Positions 24,809 to 32,828 of a stretch of 64,000 nt of DNA are shown here, piece by piece. The notes under the pieces were generated by a model. It saw only the letters and a list, made by a program, of their open reading frames with translations. It had not been told where the DNA came from and did not search any database. Position 1 is the stretch's first letter, and the number at the start of each line of letters is the position of its first letter. A program made the translations under genes and the position numbers. This DNA is from Bog-366 sp963722555 (GTDB taxonomy: Bacteria; Acidobacteriota; Terriglobia; UBA7540), in assembly GCA_963722555.1 (NCBI GenBank), contig CAVRNQ010000006.1:62001-126000 (forward strand). Direction: 5' to 3'.

Positions 24809-24976
24809 GGCGTCCATCGTATCACTGCCCGCCCTTGGCGTGGCCGGTCTGGAACCACACAAGTACTCTACCCTCTTCCCCTTGGTGCAGAGAGACTCTT
24901 GATTACGGCACCAACGCCAAAAACTCTTCTACCCTCTCCCCCAAGGGGGCGAGAGTCATAGACTCACGTTACTATT

Positions 24977-25014
24977 GAAAAAGTTAAGGGCGGGGAAGCC
25001 TTCTCCCCGCCCTT
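24977..25014 (-). terminator. intrinsic terminator of groES-groEL
   Basis: On the minus strand, AAGGGCGGGGA, a short loop and TCCCCGCCCTT (24986-25014) are followed by AACTTTTTC. This GC-rich stem plus U-run lies about 40 nt after the groEL stop. Confidence 0.85.
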
Positions 25015-25055
25015 GGTCTTACTGCTTACTGCATTCTGCCTACTGCCTACCGTTC

Positions 25056-26741
25056 TCAGTACATCCCGCCGCCCATGCCGCCTCCTGGAGGTCCGCCGTG
25101 GCCGCCCTTTTCTTCCTTTTCCGGGATTTCGCAGACCAGCGCCTCCGTGGTGAGCATGAGGGAGGCGATTGAGGCAGCGTTCTGGAGTGCGGTGCGCGTG
25201 ACCTTGGTGGGGTCGATGACGCCCGCGGCAACCAGGTCGCCGAAGGTTTCGGCTTGTGCGTCGAAGCCGAAATTCGCGTTAGTGTTATTCCGCACCTTCT
25301 CGACGACCACGGCCCCTTCATGCCCGGCGTTGGCAGCGATCAGGCGTAGGGGCTCTTCGAGCGCCCGCTTGACGATGTCGATACCGATCTGCTCATCGCC
25401 TACGGCCTTTAGCTTGTCGAGCGGGGGAATGCTGCGCACCAGCGCCACACCGCCGCCGGGAACGATGCCTTCCTCGACCGCCGCCTTGGTGGCGTGCATG
25501 GCGTCCTCGACGCGAGCTTTCTTTTCCTTCATCTCGGTCTCGGTCGCCGCGCCCACCTTGATCTGGGCGACGCCGCCGACCAGTTTCGCCAGGCGCTCTT
25601 GCAGCTTTTCGCGATCGTAGTCGGAGGTGGTGTCTTCGACCTGGGTACGGATCTGCTTCACGCGTCCTTCGATCTCCGCGGACTTACCGCCGCCTTCCAC
25701 GATGGTGGTGTTGTCCTTGTCCACGGTGATCTTCTTGGCGCGACCCAGATCATCCAGCTTCACATTCTCCAGCTTGATGCCCAGGTCCTCCGTGACCGCC
25801 TTGCCGCCCGTGAGGATGCCAATGTCCTCCAGCATAGCCTTGCGGCGATCGCCGAAGCCCGGCGCCTTCACGGCGCAGCACTGCAGCGTTCCGCGCAGCT
25901 TGTTCACGACCAGTGTGGCCAGGGCTTCGCCCTCGACTTCCTCAGCGATGATCAACAGGGGCTTGCCGGCCTTGGCGATCTGCTCGAGCAGCGGGAGCAG
26001 GTCCTTCATCGAGCTGATCTTCTTCTCGTGGATCAGGATCAGCGCGTTTTCCAGTACGCATTCCATACGCTCGGGGTCGGTGACGAAGTAGGGCGAAAGG
26101 TAACCGCGGTCAAACTGCATGCCCTCGACCACTTCCAGCGTGGTCTCCATGGTCTTGGCTTCTTCCACCGTGATCACGCCGTCCTTGCCGACCTTCTTCA
26201 TGGCTTCGGCGATGATGTTGCCGATGGTCAAGTCGTTGTTGGCGGAAACCGCGCCGACTTGCGCGATCATGGCGCCCTCGACCGGCTTGGAGAGCTTCTC
26301 CAGCTCGCCCTTCACGTGCTTCTTCGAGCCGTCTTTCTGGGTTTCGTCGTAACCGCAGACGGCGCGCACGGCCATCTCGATGCCACGCTTGATGGCCATG
26401 GGATTAGCGCCCGCGGCCACGGTCTTGCAGCCCTCGCGGTAAATCGACTGCGCCAGAACCGTCGCCGTGGTGGTGCCGTCACCGGCCACGTCGGAGGTCT
26501 TGGAGGCCACTTCGCGCACCATCTGGGCGCCCATGTTCTCCAGGGGATCCTTCAATTCGATTTCCTTCGCCACGGTCACGCCGTCCTTGGTGATCGTGGG
26601 AGCACCGAATTTCTTGTCCAGAACTACGTTGCGGCCCTTGGGACCCAACGTAACTTTCACGACGTCCGCCAGCTTATTCACTCCCCGGAGAATCGCCTGG
26701 CGGCTGTCTTCGCCGTGTACGATCTGCTTTGCGTTTGCCAT
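25056..26741 (-). CDS. groEL: 60-kDa chaperonin GroEL
   Basis: GroEL is the ring chaperonin that folds proteins with GroES and ATP. The 561-residue protein is full length: GRNVVLDKKFGAPTITKDGVTVAKEI, the nucleotide-binding GDGTTTATVLA and the apical-domain hydrophobic patch sequences. The C-terminal tail is GGHGGPPGGGMGGGMY, a normal GGM-type tail that here contains HGG and PP. ATG 26741 (MANAKQ) is preferred over an ATG five codons upstream because GGAGGGAGGG lies just before it. It follows groES by 132 bp. The operon is controlled by two CIRCE sites upstream of groES. Confidence 0.98.
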   Translation of the reverse strand: MANAKQIVHGEDSRQAILRGVNKLADVVKVTLGPKGRNVVLDKKFGAPTITKDGVTVAKEIELKDPLENMGAQMVREVASKTSDVAGDGTTTATVLAQSIYREGCKTVAAGANPMAIKRGIEMAVRAVCGYDETQKDGSKKHVKGELEKLSKPVEGAMIAQVGAVSANNDLTIGNIIAEAMKKVGKDGVITVEEAKTMETTLEVVEGMQFDRGYLSPYFVTDPERMECVLENALILIHEKKISSMKDLLPLLEQIAKAGKPLLIIAEEVEGEALATLVVNKLRGTLQCCAVKAPGFGDRRKAMLEDIGILTGGKAVTEDLGIKLENVKLDDLGRAKKITVDKDNTTIVEGGGKSAEIEGRVKQIRTQVEDTTSDYDREKLQERLAKLVGGVAQIKVGAATETEMKEKKARVEDAMHATKAAVEEGIVPGGGVALVRSIPPLDKLKAVGDEQIGIDIVKRALEEPLRLIAANAGHEGAVVVEKVRNNTNANFGFDAQAETFGDLVAAGVIDPTKVTRTALQNAASIASLMLTTEALVCEIPEKEEKGGHGGPPGGGMGGGMY

Positions 26742-26873
26742 CTTCCCTCCCTCCAATTCCTTCCCTCCCCCCTGCTTCCGGAGCAGGTGGCGGAGTTGAT
26801 AAGTTCGATTTCGTTACCGCGGCGTGACTCGCGCCTTCGGACGAGCCTAGCCGCGGCAATTAGGCGGACAGGC

Positions 26874-27188
26874 TTACTTCTTACCCGCCGCAGCCTTCCC
26901 GCTTTCGAGCACGCCCAGCACTTCATCCTCGCGCAGAATGAGGTACTCCTGATCGTCGAGCTTGATCTCTGTGCCGGAGTACTTGCCAAAAAGGATGCGG
27001 TCGCCCGCCTTCACATCCAAGGGGATGACCTTTCCTTCTTCAGTCTTCTTTCCGTGTCCGGCGGCAATCACTTCACCCTCCTGCGGCTTTTCTTTGGCCG
27101 TGTCGGGGATAATAATCCCGCCTTTGACGGATTCTTTCTCTTCCACCCGCTTCACCAAGAGTCGATCATGAAGAGGTCGTACCGTCAT
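26874..27188 (-). CDS. groES: 10-kDa co-chaperonin GroES
   Basis: GroES caps the GroEL ring. The 104-residue protein shows MTVRPLHDRLLVKRVEEKE, the mobile loop GGIIIPDTAKEKPQ, GDRILFGKYSGTEI and YLILREDEVLGVL. The C-terminus has an Ala/Lys extension (GKAAAGKK), a little longer than usual. It is the first gene of the groESL operon; a promoter with TTGACA/TAGATT and the CIRCE operator lie about 155-210 nt upstream. Confidence 0.97.
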   Translation of the reverse strand: MTVRPLHDRLLVKRVEEKESVKGGIIIPDTAKEKPQEGEVIAAGHGKKTEEGKVIPLDVKAGDRILFGKYSGTEIKLDDQEYLILREDEVLGVLESGKAAAGKK

Positions 27189-27341
27189 GTTTAATTCTCC
27201 TTTCCTCCTCAGTTTTTGCCCGAGGATCGGACCACCGAAACTCCAGCGCTTTCGCCTTCGCCCGGAAGCCCCTCGGGCCAGTGCAATTAAGCTTTGAGTT
27301 TGTTATGTTTGATGCCGTCCTGCAACGTAATCCCAGTATGT

Positions 27342-27368
27342 TTAGCACTCGCCTATGGAGAGTGCTAA
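27342..27368 (-). promoter_or_regulatory. CIRCE operator 1 (HrcA binding site)
   Basis: TTAGCACTC-N9-GAGTGCTAA is a perfect match to the HrcA operator. It overlaps the -10 region of the groES promoter, so HrcA would block transcription until heat or folding stress. Confidence 0.96.
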
Positions 27369-27395
27369 TCTACTATCTGAGCCCCCGCTTGTCAA
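27367..27395 (-). promoter_or_regulatory. groESL promoter
   Basis: On the minus strand there is TTGACA (27390-27395), a 17-bp spacer and TAGATT (27367-27372), whose last bases overlap the CIRCE repeat. It is housekeeping-type and HrcA-repressible. Confidence 0.85.
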
Positions 27396-27423
27396 GTATT
27401 AAATGTGGCCTGTAACCAAGGAA

Positions 27424-27450
27424 TTAGCACTCCTTGAGATGGAGTGCTAA
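27424..27450. promoter_or_regulatory. CIRCE operator 2
   Basis: This is a second perfect TTAGCACTC-N9-GAGTGCTAA, 82 bp from the first. A TATACT box lies at 27481-27486 on the plus strand. The site could strengthen repression of groESL by HrcA or also control the plus-strand gene. Confidence 0.93.
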
Positions 27451-27650
27451 TTGCGCTGGCGTTATTTGCAGTATTTGTCGTATACTTTGCAAGTTATTGT
27501 ATTTAAACGCACGATACCTCTTTATGGCCGCGAGGGAAGAGCCAAGCCGACGTCGTGTTGCTCTTCAAGAATGCCGTTTGTCAGAGCGGTTGGCTTGTCC
27601 TATAATGGTGGGGCGTCATGGAACTCCTACTCTTCGCGCATCGCCTTAGC

Positions 27651-27788
27651 AGGCTGCTGAAAAAGCCTCGCGCCGATGTCATCCTGAGCGCAGCGAAGGA
27701 TCTGCTTTGTTTGTTTTCAATAAGAAACAGCAGATGCTTCGTCCGCCGCGACGGACTCAGCATGACAGATACCCTTTTTCAGCAGCCT
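27651..27788. repeat. palindromic element with AGGCTGCTGAAAAAG ends
   Basis: AGGCTGCTGAAAAAG (27651-27665) and its exact inverse CTTTTTCAGCAGCCT (27774-27788) form 15-bp ends. TGTCATCCTGAG is found inside. It is a close cousin of the element after uvrB. It lies across the 5' end of the next gene and supplies in-frame codons. Confidence 0.85.
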
Positions 27789-29087
27789 GTTAGATCAGTT
27801 CCGCGCGCGCCTGGATTTTGGCGCGTTTCTTTGGCGGCTATCCTTCTCATGTTCGCCACCTCCGCTCCCGCGCAGGATCAGGAGGACGAACTTGCGCCAA
27901 CCAGGATACCGCCCGCCCAAACGCAGCAAGATGCCGTTCTGTCCCAGGTTGCGGCTGTCACCCAAAGCGTCATCACGCCGGACGTGGGCGCCTTGAGCAA
28001 GGCCCTGCACATTGGTGAACAGCAGGAGGGTGCAGCGGCGGGCGTGCCGCCCGGCACGCTGACGGCACTCGGCGATATGGACGGAGACGGTGTCCCGGAA
28101 ATGATCTTGAAGTGGGCGATGCCGGACGTGGAGGTGGCCGCAGAGTCAACGCCGGCTCCCGACTCCCATCCCCTTTGGGGTGTTTACCTGCTTTGCTGGG
28201 ACGGCACGGGTTGGAAGGCTTCGCGCTTGGCGAGCGGTGTCGAGGACTCCACCGTTCTCGCCATCAACCTGGGGAAATCGGCCGGGCGGGGAATCGCGGT
28301 CGTAACCCCGGGGAGCAACCCTGCGGTCGTGTATCCCTCCGTGTTCCAGGTTAAGGATCACGCGGCATTGCTGCTGTGGGATGCCCAGGCGGAGGAAAGT
28401 CGCTATGAGCCCCTTGTCCAAGGTCAACTGGATTTCCAGGACCGCGGAGACGCCCCCGCCGAGATGGTTGTCACGGGCCACGCCGATCCGGGCCTTCTGA
28501 AGTTTGACCCGAGTGGCCAGCGGGGTTTCACCGCCCGCGCGACTTACCGCTGGGACGGCAAGGGCTACGTTCCCACGAAGATCGAATACTCCCCGGGCCG
28601 GGATTACACGCTCTATCGTTTTATCTCCGCGCTTCACCTGCACGATTACCGCTCAGCCTACTCGCTGATCGCTCCGGCGCAATTCCTCAACTCTGATTCC
28701 CCCACGCTGGACGCTTTCCGCCAGTTTATTCAGGACACTTGGCCGGAATTTCTTGGCGACCACGTGTTCGAGGCGGTTGAGCCGAACCCTGGCTCGCCGG
28801 ATGAAAACCTCTTCGCGCTACCGCTGCCCGATAAGCAGTACGTCTATCGTCCGATTTTTTCGCGCGATGGTAAGTTCCTGCTGACGAATCTGAAACGTAC
28901 CCAGGAGGCGCTGCCACCGGAATCCGGGGCTCGGGATCCGGGACTCGGGACTCGGGATTCGGGTTTCGGGGCTCGGGCTAAAGTCCCATTTACCGCCGAT
29001 AAACCTACGGGACCACCCGCTTCTGAAACCGGAGCGTTGCCTGGATCGCGATTCCCGGGTCCTGGGTCCCGAGTCCCGAGCCTATGA
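27759..29087 (+). CDS. secreted protein with FG-GAP/VCBS-like calcium loop; ends made of repeats
   Basis: The chosen start, ATG 27759, lies inside a palindromic repeat, 30 codons before the signal-peptide core WRVSLAAILLMFATSAPAQ. A start at 27618 would translate the whole repeat and is less likely. The mature part contains LGDMDGDGVPEMILKW, a calcium-binding-type loop of FG-GAP repeats, and DRGDAPAEMVVTG. The region from about residue 390 to the end (ARDPGLGTRDSGFGAR... SRFPGPGSRVPSL) is encoded by a second repeat and is low-complexity. The function is unknown. The stop overlaps the start of the TauE gene (ATGA). Confidence 0.7.
   Translation, partial: SMTDTLFQQPVRSVPRAPGFWRVSLAAILLMFATSAPAQDQEDELAPTRIPPAQTQQDAVLSQVAAVTQSVITPDVGALSKALHIGEQQEGAAAGVPPGTLTALGDMDGDGVPEMILKWAMPDVEVAAESTPAPDSHPLWGVYLLCWDGTGWKASRLASGVEDSTVLAINLGKSAGRGIAVVTPGSNPAVVYPSVFQVKDHAALLLWDAQAEESRYEPLVQGQLDFQDRGDAPAEMVVTGHADPGLLKFDPSGQRGFTARATYRWDGKGYVPTKIEYSPGRDYTLYRFISALHLHDYRSAYSLIAPAQFLNSDSPTLDAFRQFIQDTWPEFLGDHVFEAVEPNPGSPDENLFALPLPDKQYVYRPIFSRDGKFLLTNLKRTQEALPPESGARDPGLGTRDSGFGARAKVPFTADKPTGPPASETGALPGSRFPGPGSRVPSL
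28928..29082. repeat. GGGACTCGGGATTCGGG-type palindromic element inside a gene 3' end
   Basis: GGCTCGGGA (28928-28936) and TCCCGAGCC (29074-29082) bound a segment rich in the GGACTCGGGATTC motif. It encodes the last about 50 residues of the upstream gene and ends 2 bp before the TauE start codon region. Confidence 0.65.
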
Positions 29088-29851
29088 CTCTCTCGCACGA
29101 GATCCTGCTCTTTATCGCTGCGGTGCTCGCCGGTATCATGAACTCCGTAGCCGGGGGTGGCAGTTTCATTTCCTTTCCCGCCCTCATCTTCACGGGAGTT
29201 CCTCCCATTCCCGCCAATGCCACCAACACCGTGGCGGTCTGGCCGGGGTCGGTGGCGAGCGTCGCCTCCTATCGGAAACGCCTACCAAAGTCCGCGCGCG
29301 TGATGGCGCCGCTGATTACCATCAGCATCATCGGCGGCGTGCTTGGCGCCGTGCTGCTTCTGCACACGCCGCAGGCGACCTTCATGCACTTGGTTCCGTA
29401 CCTGTTCGGGATTGCCACGCTGCTCTTCGCGTTTGGCAAGCGGCTGACCCAGAAACTCGGCCAGGTGGTCAAACGGACGGGACCTCCTTCCTGGCCCACC
29501 CTCGTCGGCCTCACCCTGGTGCAGTTCTTAATTGCCCTTTATGGGGGCTTCTTTGGCGGCGGTATGGGCATCCTGATGTTAGCGATGCTGGAGATGCTCC
29601 ATATCGAAGATATCCACGCGATGAATGGCCTGAAAGCGCTGCTGGGCTCGGCCATCAACGGCGCGGCCGTGGTGACCTTCATCGCAGCGAAGCAAGTGGA
29701 GTGGCCGCAGGCCATCCTGATGATCGTGGGCGCCATCGCCGGCGGCTACGGCGGCGCACATTTTGCGCAGAAGCTCGATCCGCGCTGGGTGCGCGCGGCG
29801 GTCATCTGCGTCGGCGCTGGGATGACGGTCTACTTTCTGTGGCGATACTGA
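29084..29851 (+). CDS. TauE/SafE-family sulfite/anion exporter-like membrane protein
   Basis: This 255-residue membrane protein has 7-8 predicted helices in two similar halves. Hallmarks are VLAGIMNSVAGGGSFISFPALIF in the first half and LYGGFFGGGMGILMLAMLEML in the second. Family members export sulfite, sulfoacetate or other organosulfur anions, but substrate prediction is weak. The ATG start overlaps the stop of the preceding gene, and the stretch before it is repeat DNA, so it may have its own start signals only by chance. Confidence 0.88.
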   Translation: MTLSHEILLFIAAVLAGIMNSVAGGGSFISFPALIFTGVPPIPANATNTVAVWPGSVASVASYRKRLPKSARVMAPLITISIIGGVLGAVLLLHTPQATFMHLVPYLFGIATLLFAFGKRLTQKLGQVVKRTGPPSWPTLVGLTLVQFLIALYGGFFGGGMGILMLAMLEMLHIEDIHAMNGLKALLGSAINGAAVVTFIAAKQVEWPQAILMIVGAIAGGYGGAHFAQKLDPRWVRAAVICVGAGMTVYFLWRY

Positions 29852-29966
29852 CCCCCATTATGAAATCCGAAATACAGAAGCTCCTACCCACGACGGGAGG
29901 AAGCAGCCGGCGCGAGGTGCGCTTTCGTGCTTCATAATTCCGAATTCATAATTCATAATTGCTCCC

Positions 29967-30767
29967 ATGCCTGACGAGCCGAGCCCGCGACCACCCGAGA
30001 GTCCTTACATCGAGTTCCGCCACGTCTACAAGGCGTTTGAAGAACAACCCGTGCTCGAAAACGTGAGCTTCGAGGTGCGGCGCGGCGAAATGGTGGCGGT
30101 GCTGGGGCGGAGCGGGGTTGGCAAGAGCGTGACCCTCAAGCATATCCTGGGTTTCCTGAAGCCCGACGCGGGGCAGGTGTTCGTGGCGGGGCGCGAGGTT
30201 TCCGCGCTCGGCGAGGAAGAACTGGTGGACATTCGCCGGCGTGTGACCATGGTTTTCCAATCCGGCGCGCTTTTCGATTCGCTCACGGTCGGCGAAAACG
30301 TTGCCTACCCCTTGCGCGAACGCGCCGAGCGCGGACTCGCCGTGGATGAGGGCGCCATTCAGAAGCGGGTTGAAGAATTGCTAGGGCGCGTGGATTTGGA
30401 AGGGGTGCGCGATTTGGCGCCTGCGGACCTGAGCACGGGCATGAAACGCGCGGTGGCAATTGCGCGCGCCCTGGCCGCCGAGCCCGAGTGCATTCTCTAC
30501 GACGAGCCCACCACCATGGTCGATCCCCTCATGGCGCTGACCATCAGCGACCTGCTTCTGAAGCTTAAGCGGCAGACCGGACTCACTTCCGTTGTGGTCA
30601 CGCACGACATGCGGCTGGCGCGCAAGCTCGCGGACCGCGTGGTGTTTTTGGTGGAGGGGAAAGTCGTGTACTTTGGGCCCACCCGGGAAATGAACCAATC
30701 CCCTGAGCTGCTGGTTCAGGATTTCATTCAGCTCGACGAGGTCTCTTTTCTCCCCTCCGGGCAATGA
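29967..30767 (+). CDS. mlaF: ABC transporter ATPase of the MlaF/Ttg2A type
   Basis: This is an ATPase for retrograde phospholipid (Mla) or related MCE transport. Walker A GRSGVGKS is at about 49-56 (the SGVGKSV form is typical of MlaF), with FQSGALFDSLTV, a divergent signature LSTGMKRAVAIARAL (Thr for Gly), Walker B CILYDEPTTMVDP and VVTHDMRLA. The N-terminus has a Pro-rich extension of 12 residues. No MlaE permease or MlaD/MCE gene is adjacent; on the right is a cyclodeaminase-like gene. The permease must lie elsewhere, as often seen outside Proteobacteria. Confidence 0.85.
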   Translation: MPDEPSPRPPESPYIEFRHVYKAFEEQPVLENVSFEVRRGEMVAVLGRSGVGKSVTLKHILGFLKPDAGQVFVAGREVSALGEEELVDIRRRVTMVFQSGALFDSLTVGENVAYPLRERAERGLAVDEGAIQKRVEELLGRVDLEGVRDLAPADLSTGMKRAVAIARALAAEPECILYDEPTTMVDPLMALTISDLLLKLKRQTGLTSVVVTHDMRLARKLADRVVFLVEGKVVYFGPTREMNQSPELLVQDFIQLDEVSFLPSGQ

Positions 30768-30798
30768 CCCCCAGGGTGACGCGAGGGAAGCAACGCGG

Positions 30799-31788
30799 AT
30801 GCTCCTCCTGAACCGCCGCGAAGTCGAAAGCCTGCTCGATCTCGGCCGCTTGATTGACGCGCTGGCCCCGGCTATGGCCGAACTGAGTGCCGGGGCCGTC
30901 TCCATGCCCCCGCGCATCGTGACGCTGGTGCGCGAACGGGGAGGCCTGCTGGCGGCCATGCCGGTGTATCTGGGTTCGGCGCGCACGCTTTCCGCCAAGC
31001 TGGTCAGTGTCTTTCCCGGGAACGAGGCGCGAGGCGTGCCCAGCCACCAGGCCGTGATTTTGGTCTTCGACCCCGAAACGGGTTCACCACGCGCCCTGAT
31101 GGATGGAACATTCATCACGGCGGCGCGAACCGCGGCGGGGTCGGCTTTGTCCGCCCGCCTGCTGGCGCGCGAAGACGCGCGCGTCCTGGTCATTGTCGGA
31201 ACTGGCGTGCAGGCGCGTGCTCACGCCCGTGCCATCCCGTGTGTGCGCCCCATCCGGGAAATTCGTTTGGTGGGCCGTGACCCGCAGAAAGCCGCGCTCC
31301 TGGCGGCGGAAATCATCTTGGAGCAGGGGATGCCGACCCTCGCGTGCGCTGGGGTCCAGAAAGCCTTGAAAGGAGCGCACATTGTTTGCGCCACGACGCA
31401 CGCGGCGGATCCGGTGGTGGAAGGCGCGTGGCTCGAACCCGGCACGCATGTGACCTCCGTCGGCTTGAATGCCGGGGGGCGTGAGCTCGACGCCGAAGCA
31501 GTGCGCAAGGCACTGGTGGTGGTCGAGACACGCGCCGCGGCGCTCGCGGCGGGCCCCTCCGGCTCGAATGATTTGAAATGGCCGATTCGTGACGGGCTGA
31601 TCAGAGAAGATCACATTCACGCCGAGATCGGCGAACTTGTCTCCGGCGCCAAGCCGGGAAGGACTTCCCCTGAGCAAATTACGCTTTACAAATCCGTGGG
31701 CGTGGCTGTGCAGGACGCGGTCGCTGCCCGCTTGGTGCTGGACGCGGCGGAGAAGCAGGGCGTGGGACGGGAGTTGGATATCGATTGA
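30799..31788 (+). CDS. ornithine cyclodeaminase / mu-crystallin family protein
   Basis: This 329-residue NAD(P)-binding protein shows VSMPPRIV and the substrate-side Lys in LSAKLVSVFPGN near the N-terminus. The ligand loop is LMDGTFITAARTAAGSALSARLLAR and the Rossmann motif is VLVIVGTGVQARAHARAI. HVTSVGLNAGGRELD is also conserved. Members act as ornithine cyclodeaminase, alanine dehydrogenase, ketimine reductase or in siderophore synthesis; the sequence alone does not decide. It starts 31 nt after mlaF with GAGGGAAG as ribosome site, so it is likely cotranscribed. Confidence 0.88.
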   Translation: MLLLNRREVESLLDLGRLIDALAPAMAELSAGAVSMPPRIVTLVRERGGLLAAMPVYLGSARTLSAKLVSVFPGNEARGVPSHQAVILVFDPETGSPRALMDGTFITAARTAAGSALSARLLAREDARVLVIVGTGVQARAHARAIPCVRPIREIRLVGRDPQKAALLAAEIILEQGMPTLACAGVQKALKGAHIVCATTHAADPVVEGAWLEPGTHVTSVGLNAGGRELDAEAVRKALVVVETRAAALAAGPSGSNDLKWPIRDGLIREDHIHAEIGELVSGAKPGRTSPEQITLYKSVGVAVQDAVAARLVLDAAEKQGVGRELDID

Positions 31789-31885
31789 AAATCAAAAGTT
31801 AAAGGGCAGAGGTCAAAAGTCAGAAGTCGAAGGCAGAGATGCGCCGCTCGGCCTTTTGACTTTTGCCCTTTGACTTTTGACTTGC
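31789..31885. repeat. AT-rich palindrome built of GTCAAAAGTC units
   Basis: AAAGGGCAGAGGTCAAAAGTC near the left and GACTTTTGCCCTTTGACTTTTGAC near the right form a long inverted repeat between the cyclodeaminase and rluB-like genes. It could act as a bidirectional terminator. Confidence 0.6.
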
Positions 31886-31894
31886 TTATTTCCC

Positions 31895-32650
31895 ATGCCA
31901 CCCAAGCCCACCATGACGCTCGACCGGGTCCTCTCGCGGTTCGGACTGGCGTCGCGCACTGCGGCACGCGAGGCAATCGTGGCGGGCCGGATGAAAGTGA
32001 ATGGGCGCATCGTGCGTGACCCCGACGTCTGGGTGAGCCCGAGCCGCGACACGTTGCATCTTGATGGGCAGCGCTTGAAGCCGGCGCGCAAACGCTACCT
32101 GCTTTTCTACAAGCCCAAAGGCGTGATCACCAGCCATGGCGACCCCGCCGGCCGCGAGACGATTTACAAATACCTCGGAGAAGAGAACCAGTGGGTAGCG
32201 CCCGTAGGCCGGTTGGATAAGGACACCTCCGGCTTGCTGCTGCTCACCAACGACACGGAATTCGCCGACTTCGTCACCAACCCGGAGTCGGAAGTCCCCA
32301 AGACTTACTTGGTGAAGGCCAATACCCTGCTCAGCGAGGAAGTGATCGCACGGCTCAACGCGGGCGTGGAAATGCAGCGCGGCGATTTCGCGCAACCGCT
32401 CAGTGTGCGGCGCCGCGAAGATCGCGGGAAGTACACCTGGCTGGAAGTCGTGCTGACGGAAGGCAAGAATCGTGAGGTGCGGCGAATGATCGAAGCGGTG
32501 GGGTTCAAAGTCTTGAAACTGGTCCGCACGCACATCGGCCCACTCTCACTCGCAGGCCTGGAAGTGGGAAAGTGGCGGGAGCTCAGCCCCAGCGAAGTGG
32601 CCCACCTGCGGAAGGCCAAGACGCGGCAGATTCGCGCTTGTGGCTTCTGA
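31895..32650 (+). CDS. rluB: RluB/RsuA-family rRNA pseudouridine synthase
   Basis: This protein modifies uridine to pseudouridine in rRNA (23S U2605 for RluB). It has an S4 RNA-binding domain at about residues 7-65 (LDRVLSRFGLASRTAAREAIVAGRMKVNG) and a catalytic domain with GRLDKDTSGLLLLTND. The Asp in RLDKDTSG is the nucleophile. TYLVKAN, EVVLTEGKNREVRRM and KLVRTHIGPL are family boxes. ATG 31895 is used; ATG 31913 is a close alternative, and neither has a good ribosome site because a repeat lies just upstream. RsuA or RluE cannot be ruled out, but the length and S4 domain fit RluB best. Confidence 0.88.
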   Translation: MPPKPTMTLDRVLSRFGLASRTAAREAIVAGRMKVNGRIVRDPDVWVSPSRDTLHLDGQRLKPARKRYLLFYKPKGVITSHGDPAGRETIYKYLGEENQWVAPVGRLDKDTSGLLLLTNDTEFADFVTNPESEVPKTYLVKANTLLSEEVIARLNAGVEMQRGDFAQPLSVRRREDRGKYTWLEVVLTEGKNREVRRMIEAVGFKVLKLVRTHIGPLSLAGLEVGKWRELSPSEVAHLRKAKTRQIRACGF

Positions 32651-32828
32651 ATACCGAATGTAGAATCTGCAGCCTTGTCGCGCTGCGATCCAGTGAAGGT
32701 TCGGTTTCTGTTCTGCGCATCTGCCGACAAGAGAGTTTTTCACCTTGCTCAGGGGGGGCCACTCCCGCGCAGAGTTGAATGGTGGACGCCACGGCGCACG
32801 TCCTGACCGAATTCGACGGGAGGAATCC

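Noticed and set aside
25494..27194. 566-codon open frame on the plus strand opposite groEL/groES
   Set aside because: It mirrors groEL exactly, contains no family motif and results from high GC content; groEL and groES are certain.
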